A DNA stretch of 64,000 nt from Chaetorhynchus papuensis (Eukaryota; Chordata; Aves; Passeriformes; Rhipiduridae): positions 390,128-454,127 of the forward strand of contig VWYX01000406.1 of assembly GCA_013396525.1 (NCBI GenBank), in the 5' to 3' direction. Shown here one piece after another: positions 26,901 to 39,800 of this stretch. Under the pieces are notes generated by a model. The model saw only the letters and a list, made by a program, of their open reading frames with translations, was not told the origin of the DNA and searched no databases. Positions within the stretch are counted from its first letter, which is position 1. The number at the start of each line of letters is the position of its first letter. A program made the translations under genes and the position numbers.

Positions 26901-27423
26901 ATGAGAAAACTGTTCTATCACTCTCCATGTCACAGCCATTCCATAACCTGACTAATCTGCCTGCCCATAATAGTGAATTAATCATACTTCTACTTTTTAC
27001 CAACAAAGTGTGTTGCATATAGGTATAAATTGGAGCAAAAAAATAAACTTCATCCCCAGCCTAACTTCCCTGTGTGTGCTATTCAAAGAGACAGAGCAGT
27101 TCTTCCATTTCTCCCGTTCCGTATTTACATTATGACAAATATGTGAACATTTATGTATGCTGTAGCAATGTAGTGCCGTTACCTGATTACTTCTCACCAA
27201 CTGACCATCAGAAATATCCTTGTCTGCAGGCTGAGGATGTGGTACCCTGCTGAGATTAATCCACCCAAAAAAGGGCCAAGGTAGAGGCATATGGGATGAT
27301 CCATTATTTACTGCTAACTCAAACAAAGCTCCTCCTTTCACTGCTGTGAGACTGAAGGACAGGATTCTTCATACAACGCAAGGCAAAGGTGAAGAAAAGT
27401 GAAAGAATACTTGTTTAATCTGC

Positions 27424-27522
27424 TGTGCTGGTTTTGGGTGGGGTAGAGTTAATTTTCTTCACAGTGGCTGCTATGGGGCTATGTTTTGGCACTGTGCTGG
27501 AAACAGTGTTGATCACATCAGG
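27424..27522 (+). mobile_element. Avian endogenous retrovirus LTR fragment
   Basis: Starts TGTGCTGGTTTTGGGTGG, then GAGTTAATTTTCTTCACAGT, and continues with CTATGGGGCTATGTTTTGG and CAGTGTTGATCACA. This matches, from memory, the first ~100 bp of a widespread avian ERV LTR family. Only the 5' part is present. No internal retroviral genes were seen nearby. Confidence 0.72.
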
Positions 27523-30500
27523 AAATTCCAGCATTCCCAAAGCATTTTACTAACTAAGAGCCCCTACAACCTTGCTCCCTTCAGCAATACTCCTTTAATG
27601 TCTCCTGAGCCTTGAGTACAGCACCCCACAGTGGATGGCTGCAATGGAGCCAGGTCGCAAGCTGAAGCTGCAATCTCTTGCCCACCTGTTGCTTCTTGCA
27701 TCCACACTGTGCCCCCAAGGAGATAGCAAACTGGTTATTTTTATTTCTGGTTGTATTATATTTATTTATATAAAACATGACAGCTGTGCACCCTGTGACT
27801 GCTGCTCCTCACAGCATGGGGAAGTTTAGGGACCTTGCTTCTGCTCTGGTTGTGCTGAGGGCCTGGAGGCCAGAGTGAAACTAGAACTTTGAGGCACAGT
27901 GCACCTCCTGCCTGAAAAACAGCTTCACAAGTGGATCGTGCAGCTTGCCCGATACTAACAAGTGTCGACTCACCACCTTGTAACACTGAACATATGTATA
28001 TAAATAAGTCATTAAAAGGGGCTATCTAAACAATGACATCATATTAACTATATCCTGCTCCCACTGATTTGATGAAGATTATAAATTAATCATCACTGCA
28101 CAGTATTATTACATTTAACATGTTACCCAAATGGCCAGTTATTACTGAATATGTGTTTATTTTGTTTAACTGGATATGTATACCTGTTTCTCCTATCAAG
28201 ATATTCAACTGGTGAGTAATTAAAATTAACAACCAGTTATCAGAATTATTTTTGGGGACACTACAAATAGACCTTTGTAATGGTTTTAATGAAAGCAACA
28301 GCTGCTTTTATAGGTCCTGCTGGCTCCACGTCACACAGAGATTACTGCAACACAACTAGAACCAAGTGTGATGCCGTATCCCAGTCAAGCCCCCAAAATG
28401 TAAAATGTTACAACTGACTAAAAAGAAAGTGACTCTAAATAATCACCTAGTAAATAACTGTGAAGTCCCAGTGCAACCTTTACTGCAATATTCCAGATCT
28501 GGCACATTGGACTTCAAATAGTAATAATTTTAGGAAAACAAAAGCACTTTATTACTTCTTGTAGACGTGGGGATTTTTCCTCTTCCCTATGGCCTTGAGT
28601 CAACTTAAGTCCCTTAAAAAAAATAATTCCTTGCATTATGCATTCTATTAAAATACATAACAGCTAATTAAGTGACAGGCAAGACATAGTACTAAATTCC
28701 TAGTGTGAATGAACATCCCATATGGCATCAGGCTTTTTGCCACACTCGAGTAAAGCTAGGTATGAGATAAAGCTTTTGCACACTGCAGCTGTGGCTCCCT
28801 GCAAGAGCAGTTCATGCAGACCAAGAGTGTCAAGTGACAGCCCAGTGGCAGAAGGTGGCCACAACCCCACTGTCTCCAACCCCAACCAGGCCAGCCACAT
28901 GGCTGCTTGGTGCTGTTTGGAGAGGGGTAAGAAAGGGAAACAGTGTGCAGATGGAGTCTGGAAAGTTTCTAAAACTCAAGTGCATAAACGTAGCTGTATC
29001 TGGTCTGCCCAAAATACCTCCTTGGGAATACAGTGGCTCCTATACAAAAGCTGGCTATCCCTGCTGTACATAGGCAGTGATGGGTCAGCCAAAAGGCTGT
29101 GGGATTTGTGGCAGCATACCAAAAGTTTTCCAGACTCTACAGGACCAATCGTAATGTGCTGTATTACTGCCTTGCAGCCAATGCAAAGGGTTTGGGTGTA
29201 GAAAATTCCAGCCTAAATTTGGGGTTGTGGGAATTCACCCACCATTACTTAGCTGTCTGCACGAATGCTCTGCAAAAAATAACAATTTTCAAACTTTGTT
29301 AAAAATGTGTTGGGGCTTACTACAGGAAAAACTCTATGCACCATTAGCAGGCCCAACCCAACGTGCATTTCTGCACTTCATGAAAGCCAGTTAAGTAGAT
29401 GACTATCAGACTAAGGCAGCAGTCTGCTGGCAGAAGGGAGTAGATTACCCCTTTATATGGTGTTTGCCGAGCCAAACCAAAACCTTCAGGGAATAGGGAT
29501 TGGGACTAGGGTCGATGGGTTAGGTAAAGTGCTTATTTTAACCAAATATAAGCTAGTGTGCTAACACAAACCACCTAAATTTCCCTACAAGGGTGGGAAA
29601 AGCACATATGTTATTTATTTTCAAGTTCCACACTGTAATAATCATTTATCTTCCCGATTTATGTGCATGTATAAATTTGTATGCAGATTTAACGTATCTA
29701 ACATTTGAGGATGAAGATAGTAAGGCAGGAATTTTAAGAAAGAAATACATTATGGTTTAGGTGTATGAAACACAAGGTCAGAAGAGCATACAAGAGCTGA
29801 GATGGCAAGAAGCCAGAAGTTAGGACATGGCAGAGTGTGACAACCAGAATTTGAACAAGAAGGTACGATAACTAAATAAAATCACACACCAAGAGACAGA
29901 GCTGGGCAGGCAAAAAGAGAGAAAGGGAAATAGATTTACATAGCAAAAGCCTGAAGCCTAACCAAGAAACACACTTTAAAATGCAAAATACCTGGCAGGG
30001 TTCCTTTGCATACTCAAAGAAAGGGATACCACCCATGGCCGGACCCCCTCACCCTCTGCCAGCCTAGATGCAGATACTGCCAGGTTGCAGCTGCAGCTCT
30101 GATGGCCTTCAGGAAGCTTGGAAGGGGCTGCAAGGATCCAGAATTCAGCTGCACCTGAAGATACAACTATTGTTCCAAGGCTTCCATTATGACTGGGCTC
30201 TCTAGAATCCAAATTATTAATGAATAATGGGGAAGACCCACAACATTGATTAATAAAAGAGGCAAAGGGTCCATAATGTCTTCTTTCGCACGATGTCAGA
30301 ATTATAACAGGCAGCAGCTCCTTAATTAAGTGGCTTCTTTTTTCTTGTTTTTGTCCTAGCAGAAGTATTACGAAGCAATTCGAAGCTATGTTTAATTTAA
30401 GGGATCTCATCTGACAAAAGAGCCAAATTAATGACACTGAAAATGTCAAAGCAAAGTATCAGCAGCCCTAACCATGGCAACCAAGACTGGTACTTTTTAA

Positions 30501-30744
30501 TTTATTTTGGAGCAAGTGCATGTGATGAAGCTCTGGACCCTAACTTGGCTATTAATTTCTGTGATGTGGTCTTGTAGTTTCTACTGGAATTTCAATGAAT
30601 GTGCCCTTTTTTATGGACCTATATGATACTTTTGTTTTATCTCTGCTTGACAATGCACAGCACCTCTACTGTTTATAACTTCCAGCCCCACTCTCTGTCC
30701 CAAGAGGCTGAAAGTGTCACCAGTCTGACGTTGTGTCAGCTTAC

Positions 30745-30870
30745 TGGACTTTTTGATTGCATGCATACACACAGAGCAGAAATGTCAATAAGGAATACAC
30801 ACCCACGATACAGTTGAAACCCACCATGAAGCAGAAGTACACCACACATAAATTAGTGTCTATTACTTTT
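30745..30870 (-). other. Candidate exon with hydrophobic segment (weak)
   Basis: 126 nt on the minus strand, acceptor CACTCTCTAAACAG and donor GTCCA|GTAAGC, open in the frame with one leading and two trailing bases (phase 2 to 2). It encodes CVVYFCFMVGFNCIVGVYSL and further hydrophobic residues. Membrane-like character can come simply from T-rich sequence. No family recognised. Confidence 0.2.
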
Positions 30871-33800
30871 CTGTTTAGAGAGTGTGCTTCACATTTATTT
30901 AAAATCATGGAAGACACGTATCTGCATTGCAAGGGAGACCCTATAATCTGCCCACTGGTCCAATCCTGTCTGAGATTCTTTTCAGCAAGGGCAGCAGGCA
31001 GAAATCCTTCATCTCACTTGATCAGTCCTGCTGAAATCAGTGAGACAATCAGCACGGGCAAGAGCTGGCCAGGGCTGGCCCCACTGCGACTTGTCCAGGA
31101 TGGTCGGACATAAGGCGTGATAGCTTGCTCACTAATGTGTTTCGTGAGATAAAGATTACTAGAACTCACATCTGAGGTTTTTCAGTATTCTTTGTGGGTT
31201 TCAGTCCTTATTTACACCAGTGAAAACCAGATTAATGCCGTATTATAAACATGGCAATATTTAAATCCTACACGTTAAAGAACTGCAGTATGCTGGAAAA
31301 GGTCAAAGTGATAATCCTCTGTAGAAAAGAAGAATGCAAACAAATATCAACTAATCAAGGAACACATGCTGTTTTTCAGAATGCTAATATAAAGATTAAT
31401 AGCTCTTCTTTGACATCCAAGAGCTTTTGGAAACTCTTCATGTTAAAACACTTTGTAAATCACTTTTAGAGAAAGAACATTCAGGGAGCTCCATTTAATC
31501 AAATTAACTACTAGGGAGCCTTGATAACCTTCAATAAAACTGCATGTACTTAGAATTCTCATCTCTGTTCCTAGGATATGTAATTCTTTGTGTTGCTTTG
31601 CACCATTTTGCATTGCTGTGGAGCCTTGAGAGGGAATTAGATATTATCGAAAAGACTGTTCATTCCCCTTGTGTCTGCTCATCTTGGACCCAGTCCTGGT
31701 CACAGTGAAGTCAAACTATTCCCAATGAATCCCTGGCAAAAATCCCAGAGACTGCACTAGGAGTAAGAACAGACACATAAGGCCTGATCCAATCCTCCCT
31801 GAAGTTGATGTAAGACTTTCATTTCTGTCTAATAGGCTTTGGACCTGGCCACATCCACACAGCAGGAAGCACAGTTTAAAAGCACTGCTCCAAACAAGGT
31901 GCAAGGAGGCACAGTGCAGACTTTGGTCCTGCCTGGCCCTGTCTCGGGGAGTCATGAATGATGTTTGTGTCTAAGACCAAGCATACAGACAGCAACCACA
32001 ACGCAGCGCACTATGGAAGTGAGCTAAACCCAGACAAGGCACAGGGTAAAACCCAGAGCCCACAAGGGCAGGGATGCTTTTTTCTCCTCTCTGTTCTGCT
32101 ACTCTGGGCATGCTCCAGCATCAGGAGCAATGCAAACAGACGTAGGAGTCTGTCCAAACTCTATCATGGTCCCTATCCTCTCTAGCATCACTTACTGGAA
32201 GACACAACCTCCTCAAGGTCTATGCAAGAGCTAGCCAGAGGAACCTCAGAAAAGGACCTGCTGGCTCACTGCAGTCCCTGCTGCTGGCATCTCATATCCG
32301 ACTCAGTACCTCCAACACACTTCCTCTACTTTGTTTCTTGTCACTTCAGGATTCATTCTATAAATGGCACCAAAATTTAAACCGACATATTGTTTGAGAA
32401 TATAGCTAACAAAAAGGTTGTAAATTGCTGAATCCAGTTGTTTTTAAGAATCACAGAGCTGCGGAGTCCTGAGCTTCCTTAAATTTTGCCACTGACTTTT
32501 TGTAAAGTGTGACCAGGCCTTTTCCCTCCCCATGGCTCTATTTTTCCAACTGAAAAATAAACATGTTACTACTGAGCATAACGGGAAATTTTCAAGATGT
32601 CTTGCATGTTGTTTCAAGTACACAAGGCTCTACTCACAAACCCCAGGTTTCGTTCTTTTGACCTAGATCTGGACTGCAATTCTGAAGTCCTGGGACATAT
32701 TCATCTCTAGAGTTCTGCTTTGGCCAGGACCAAAGATCAGGACACAGAATTAAAGTTCTGGGTTGTTGGCATCCTGCAAGGGTACACAGAAAAACATGAA
32801 CAGAAACTCAGAAGGGGAAGGTGACAACAATATTTTACCCCATCTACATTTCCCGCAACTGACATTAAAATATGCAGTGATGTATTCTTTATGAGTAGAC
32901 ACATAATCATTTTGGGGTCTGATGTTCCTCCCACTGAAATACAAGAGAGAAATTATATATCATACACAGTGAAGATTTTGACATTTGATTCCTCCCACAT
33001 ATTTGAACGGGAGGAAGGCATTAAATGCCAAAACCAAAAATGAGCATGCAGGACCTATCCTTCAAAACTGTAATTCATTCCAAGGCACAGCTCTCACTTT
33101 ACTCTTACACTGACCTGCATCCCACACAATACAAATGCAGTGGTTGTTTTTCAATTGGCAAGGCAGTTTTTGCTATTTCTAATGGACCATAGAAGACTTA
33201 TGTTCTAGCTTATCTTCTACAAGTGTATGTAGGTTAAAAAGAGAAATTCACTATTTCCATGTCCTTCCAACGCTAATAATTTGTTGAACTTTTTTTACAG
33301 ATAGAATTCCTCTTTTCAGTTTCCTCTCACAGACAAACTGAAATAATGTAGATGAACGGATTGAGAAGAACATTACATACGATCAGCTATTAACATGGGC
33401 CTCTACCATATCTGCAAATGCACGAGCACAAAATTGTTCCTATGAGAGATTGCATGTAATTTATGCCCTGTGTCTGTATTATGTAGGTAGAAATGTTCTT
33501 GTTTGCGCTTTATAAATTCCCATCACCACCCTTTAAAACATGCATCTTTCTTCATTGCAGTACATTCTCAGAGTTCACCCTGTCTACTGCATGCACGCAG
33601 TTCAGCGTTAGCTTATATGATCATTACCTTCACTACCAAAATAGGCTGATTTTTGGCACATATCTCAATTTGAAACGACACTGATCAGTTTTAAGACATT
33701 ATTTTTGGTTTTTAGGGAGAAAAGAAAAGGTCACAAAGCATACCAGTAGGCTCCATGCCAAAATTTCCTCTTCTCCTTCTTTCAATCTGTTGTTGCAGAA

Positions 33801-36800
33801 GCCTGACATTATCTGCTGTGATCTGCAGCTACTGAATGCTGCTGTGATATAAACAGAAAACAACCCCAGCGCCGTGGATCAGGTCCCAAGGTTTCTCAGC
33901 ATCATAAGATATGGGTCTTCCCATCTTAAGCTAACAACTGCCATGGCCCCTTTGCCATTTACAGAAAAGTGAGAAGTGAAAAAAAATAATGTACTGACAA
34001 TATGCTTCCATAATGAACTTGTGTGTCTGCTGAGGCTGGCAAAAGCACCCTGGAGAGCAAGGACATGAACAGCAGCAAGGAACTGATGACTTTGTCAAGT
34101 TCAACTCCTCTGTCTTGTGTGATAATCCCATTTTCTCCTCCAGGTTTGAAAGTATGTAGTGAAGGTAGGAAAAATACAGTGCCAGATATCCTTTCCATTT
34201 TGCTTTCGTTGCATCAACTCTCAAAAGCTGCTCAAACCTGGCGTATCAAGATTTAATCAAGAGAACTCCAGGACCTGCAGAAAGTGACCATAACCATGTA
34301 GCAGAGGACACCTATTGACAGAGCTGGGTCAGCTCTGAGCTGACACACGTGTTCATATGTAACTGCTGTGACACTGCTAGAGTTTAACACTGTCTTGCCA
34401 AACAAACTTAAGTCCATATCAGCTCTTGAAAAACTCTCAAAACACACCACTATTGCAGATTTTGGGTTTACAAATTGGGCATAACTGAATACACCTGTTC
34501 CAACAGTAGGACCTTTGTCACTGAAAGAATCTTATGAAAGAAACAGTTTTGGTGCACCACTGACACCCACTGTCTTTGCTGAAACGTGAGCAGAATCTGA
34601 CTGAAAAGCACACTGACTGGGACAGTGTAATGTCATAATTTGATTTAATATAGGGGAATGAAGGAGTTTTGAGTTCCATTGACCTGCAGAGGAACTATTC
34701 AGTAATTCAAAAAAACCACTTCAGACTGACACTGTGACCTAACTATCAATTAAGATGATAAACCGAAGATAACTGAATTTTAAAATATAGTTAAAATTTC
34801 TAAAAATGGCCTGTGGTAACTCAACTGAAATATATATATTCCTGTCCTGTAGAATTTTTATTGGGATGACATATTGTTGAATTGCTTGTCTCACCTAAAA
34901 TGCTGGGTTAAGGCAAACAGTGCAATTTCCCAAAAAGTACCAAAGAATGTTTTTGCTTGGACTGTTTGTCTTGCAAGTTAGCGTTCTGTTAAAGATGCTT
35001 CCCCATGTTCTCCAAGGAGCTTTCAAAATCCAACAAGGTTCTCAAGTGCAGATGTTTACAAAGGGATCACCACACCAGCATATGTATTTATACAAACACA
35101 TTTTGGCATTTGGCTTTCTCTGCCTGTTCCACATCAGAAGTTGGTGAATTTCTCCACCACAGGGATAGAACATCTCTCATGAGTAAACTGAACCTCACTG
35201 AAGTGGTTTGGGACAGAAGAAATTAAATGAGCAAGCACTGCGCCAAACATGTTCTTTTAGGCCAGATCATACCCATTTCTGGAGCTCCACTCTCTGAGAA
35301 GAGAAAGATGTGGATTTGGACCATTGCAAAATTTGGAAGAATCTCTCAGAACATGAGTTGAGTTCTGTAACCACAACCAACATCCTTTAAGCTTGTTTTT
35401 AGGAGCAACTGTTGTTGCAAAACCAAAACGTCCCACTAAGAGAAAATATTTTCTTGTCTGAAATCAGCATTAGATTTCCAGCACATGCAACATGCATGGA
35501 CATGCAAAGATGCAGCTATAGAAAGTCATGCCAATCAATTAGTGTAAGAGTAACCACTCTGAACATGCACATATACAGACCAATTCTCAGAGGAGGTGAA
35601 GTTTGTCATTATTAATTCTATCCTTTCTCTTTCAACTGTCTGGATATAAGAAAAGCTCAAACAGTAGCTAATCTGACCAGATGTATGCACGCTAAATCAC
35701 AAATTACTTTTTTAAGTTCAGGCTCCCCTCTTCTCTTGCCGGACTTACACACAGAACAAAACTTTATAAGCTGATTCATAGCAAACAGGTATAGCTGGGG
35801 AAACAAACAGGGAAAGATTAAATAATAATTTTTTAAAAAAATTTAAAGGACAATAAAGCTCTCCAGGAAGCAAAAAGTAAAGACATGCAGCAAATCTGTG
35901 ACATTGCTGGAAATGTACACAGGCTGAAGGGCTGCAAACCAGAAACAGACTGAAATATGACACAGTGCTAACATCCAACTGCACTTGTATGGTGCTGGTA
36001 ATGAAAACACAAAGCACTCAGGGTATTCCCATTTTTCCCTCTTTCTTGATGAAAGCTGATATAGGCAGTCTGCCTTCCACCTGGAGATACTTGTCATGGA
36101 GACATGAAGGTTTCTTGTTCAAGAACATCCTTGGTTCCCCCTTCCCCAGTCACTTTCCCATATCTCAGGTTAATAACTGCTGGTAGCAGAAGTAAAACAT
36201 TCAATACATAGATGTGTTAAAATAAAATTCTCTTATAAACTGTATTCTATAAATGCACAAGAGTATTCTTTGTCAGATTGAAACTGTCCTTCTGGCCAAC
36301 AGAAGACACAAGAGTTCAGAGAATAGATTAAAATTTCCACTGATACTAATCATGTATACAAGACATGAGAGAAGAAGTGCTCAAGAGGCGCTGCAAGCCC
36401 ACAACTCAGGCACCTGAGATACCCTGTGAGAGGAACACATACAGTTCTGTCAGGCAATGAGTCCCTAACAAGCAGCAGCATTACAAGAATAAATTTTATT
36501 GTGTTTGCTCTGTAAGATATTTAGGTCACTCCATAAAGTTAAATAGCAATAATGAGTACTGATTATTTTTACCAGCTGACCTAATCTAGGCACATATTTG
36601 TGTTTTGCTGCATAAATAACTTGTGTTTACAATTCTCATCTATAATGTTTACGGTGTTTATAAAATCTTCTCAAGATGTAGGAATAAAATGTTAACCAAG
36701 TAAATCTCCTTTCTGTTAGGAAGAAATCAGCAGTACCCTACCTACTTTTTAATAATGAGTTACAAAGTTAGATCACAAGCTAGAATGCAAGTTACTATGA

Positions 36801-39800
36801 AGCTTGTTGCAGTTTAATTGCTTCCTTAGGGATTTCTCTGGCATGAGGAAGTCCCCAAGTGGAGTGGGGCTGATCTCCTGCTATTACTGTGGAGGACACA
36901 GTAATGGCACGAGCAGGGTCAGCAAGCTGCGACATTTGGCCAAATCCCAGCTGCTGTGTCTCCTGCCCTGGATCAAGAACCAAGCTGTTCCAGAGCATGG
37001 GTGACTGGAAGGCCACTTACAGCCAGCCTTGTGAGATCCCATCCGTTTCATAGAGTTGCCCTGTAGTCGGCCCAAAGGGCTTATTCCCTTTACAACCCTT
37101 TTGCTCTCGGCTGTTATCCTTTCTGGGAGGAGAGAGGGGATGGGGGAAAACATTGGTCAACAGTGTTGTTCAACTTTGGTCAACCATCCCTGCAGTAAGG
37201 GTCACCTTACTCAGGTAAAACACATGGTTGATTCTGGTGCAAAGCCTCCACACTATTACAAGTGCTAGTAGATTAAACCCTATCACTCCAAACAGTTGCT
37301 TCGAGGTTGCCATAATTTTCAGCTCAGCTCAACACCTGCCATGGAGAGGTTATCCACTTACCACCGTGGAGCATTACAGCCTTGTAATTTATTTTGATAG
37401 GGAGCAAGTGACAAGCCAAAAGAGATTTTATCAAATTAATGAAATTACAATGTGTAATAATAGCATTTATCTTGCTGTTAGTGATTACAAGCACATTTGG
37501 TAACTATGCACTAGAAGACCTCTCAGTGGGATGCTGACAACACTGAAAGAAAAACTATTGTCCTTGCAAATGCAAACATAGGCACATGCACTACGAGAAC
37601 CAGTAAAAACCTCACACGCGGATACAGATCATGAAGTTGTCAAACCCTTCTGCATTGCCAAGCTAGGGCAGGTGATAAATCCTTCAGATCCAGTCCCTCT
37701 CTTAAACTACTTATTGGAAATAGTTCAGAAAGAAAGAGTTGCAAGCTCTCACTGGGAAAAAAACCCATGGATTTATATGCTTCTATTCCGTCTTTACTTT
37801 TCCAATCTCTTCTTCCACAGCCTGTACACTGTCCCTCCCCAAGAAATGCAAAATATATGACAGAGGGCCAACCTATGCTTTCCTTGGCATCTCACCGTTG
37901 CTCAGATGCCTTCTTGGTAAGATCTAACGGGATCTAAAGATGTCTTCTTCAGAATGGATTTTATATAAGCTGTCAGAGGGGAAAGTGACCTCTGATTTAC
38001 AAACATATCAGCCTACTGCTTGTGAGGCACCTGAGGTTAAATCAGGTTTTGTAGCATCTCATTCTCAAGAACCTCTGTGATCTGGCATTACAAATCTATC
38101 TAAATATTTTTATTTTCCAGCCTAAAACATGTCTCTGTCTGCAGTACATAGAGGAAAACACTTGCTCAGAAGACACTGTGATGGAGAAACTGTGCATAGC
38201 ACTTGGTATCTATGGATATCATATTGAATGGTTTTCATTTTACGGATGGAAACATCTGGCCCAGCTGAGACATAGGCATTCAGAGTTTCTAAGAGCAGAA
38301 CTACAGATAAATTCTCTTACTCCCATACTAGCGTCCTATCCACTAAACTGTGCTATTCATTCTCAGTTTGTGCTGAAAATACTACCAGTATTTTTCATTT
38401 CAATCTCTAGCTGACCTATCTCAGTGAGGCTTCAGCCTGGAACACTGTCCTCTGGGCTTCACGAGTATTTTAAACACTTCATTGTTGTTAATGGATTCCG
38501 CTTTGCATCTGCCACGTATGGGTTCAAACCTGCTGAAATAAGAAGGACCTCAGTCCTTGCAAGTACAATCTGTAAGTCATGCATCATTAGCCATAGCATA
38601 ACCTTCCATAGATTTTTCTCTGCACAAGGGACACTTCCATACTAAAGATGATTCAGTTATATGAGACATTTGAATGTCTCACATGCACAACCATGAGCCA
38701 TAAGAAAGAACTAGGGTTTCTAAAATGGGTCAGAAAGCTTTTGTTATTTACACGTTTAAATTCTTACCTTCACAATTTATGCTGCAACATATTTATCTTC
38801 TGGAGGAACAGAAGGACTGCCAGTAAGAGTTTGTAAAAATAAATAAACCCAAGCAAAAACATATGATGGTCTACAAACAATGATTTTCTAAGTTTTTTTC
38901 CAAAAATAAACATTAAGTGTATCTCATACTATTTTTAAAAAAATCTTAAAATTTCAGTTGTACAAACATAATTTCAATCAAACCTTAAATGGTTTTAATC
39001 CTCAACTAGAACCCCCAAAAGCTGTTATTGTCTGTATTTGTGGGCCAATTCCTCTCAGCAAGTCATGGCCCTTGATAGATGTATTGAGTTTGATGTACTG
39101 AGTGTTGACTTGGAAAGGTAGGGAGAGGTGGCCCTTGCCTGCTCTTCTTTCTTCTTTATACAGCGCCAAAAGTCACTTGACAATGCAGACTGGAAGAGTA
39201 CTGTTTACAGTTTACATGATCTACCAGAGGTGAAGATTAGACCATGCTCCCCAGATTTTCTTTCTCCCAAAATGTTCTCAGATACTTTTCTGTAATGGCA
39301 GTGTTTCTACTTTGTGTTGATCCAAAAGTGATTTTAAAAAAGAAAATTAAATTTATTGGTATCAATGGACTGGCTCTAAAGTAGTACCCAAGCATTATTA
39401 AAATGTCCAGTGGTTTTAAAAACAATCTAGACAGGAAATTGAGAGAAGAACAGCAAAAATGTGCAGAAATTCGAAAGATGCAAATTAATAGAGTTTTTGA
39501 GACTATTTTTAACATCGAATTAACATTCTCTTTTCATTTTTTGTTTTAATTTTGTAGTCATCTGAGATCCATCTAGCCAATACCAGAATTTTCAGCATGC
39601 AACCAAAAAAGATTGTGAAGCTGAAATGGAAACGGCTTGTGATCCTAAGACAGCTACTTCAAAGAGACTGATATTAGAAAGAATGACTCTAGAGCACCTA
39701 ATGTCCTAGCTCTTAGTGCTCAACATGAATTCTACTTACCTCTTAACTGCAGTGTGCCTGGTGACTGAACAGTTTTCCCAGTGATCAGTCAGCCAGAGCA

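Larger units (their letters stand above)
17853..27423. other. Non-coding DNA
   Basis: No recognised gene. Contains the 39-nt splice-bounded candidate at 18857 and a worn CR1 tail near 23.9 kb. A minus-strand splice-bounded open stretch at 27183-27249 (acceptor TTAATCTCAG, donor CAG|GTAACG) is not assigned to any gene. Confidence 0.55.

Noticed and set aside
27424..28030. Full-length endogenous retrovirus
   Set aside because: Only about 100 bp of LTR similarity; no primer-binding site, gag, pol, env or second LTR was seen.
28722..29201. 159-codon plus-strand open frame
   Set aside because: Longest intergenic frame but with no signal, domain or splice context; overlapping frames are equally open, suggesting locally higher GC.
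29976..30449. 157-codon minus-strand open frame
   Set aside because: No recognisable family. The low stop density may reflect constraint on a non-coding element instead.
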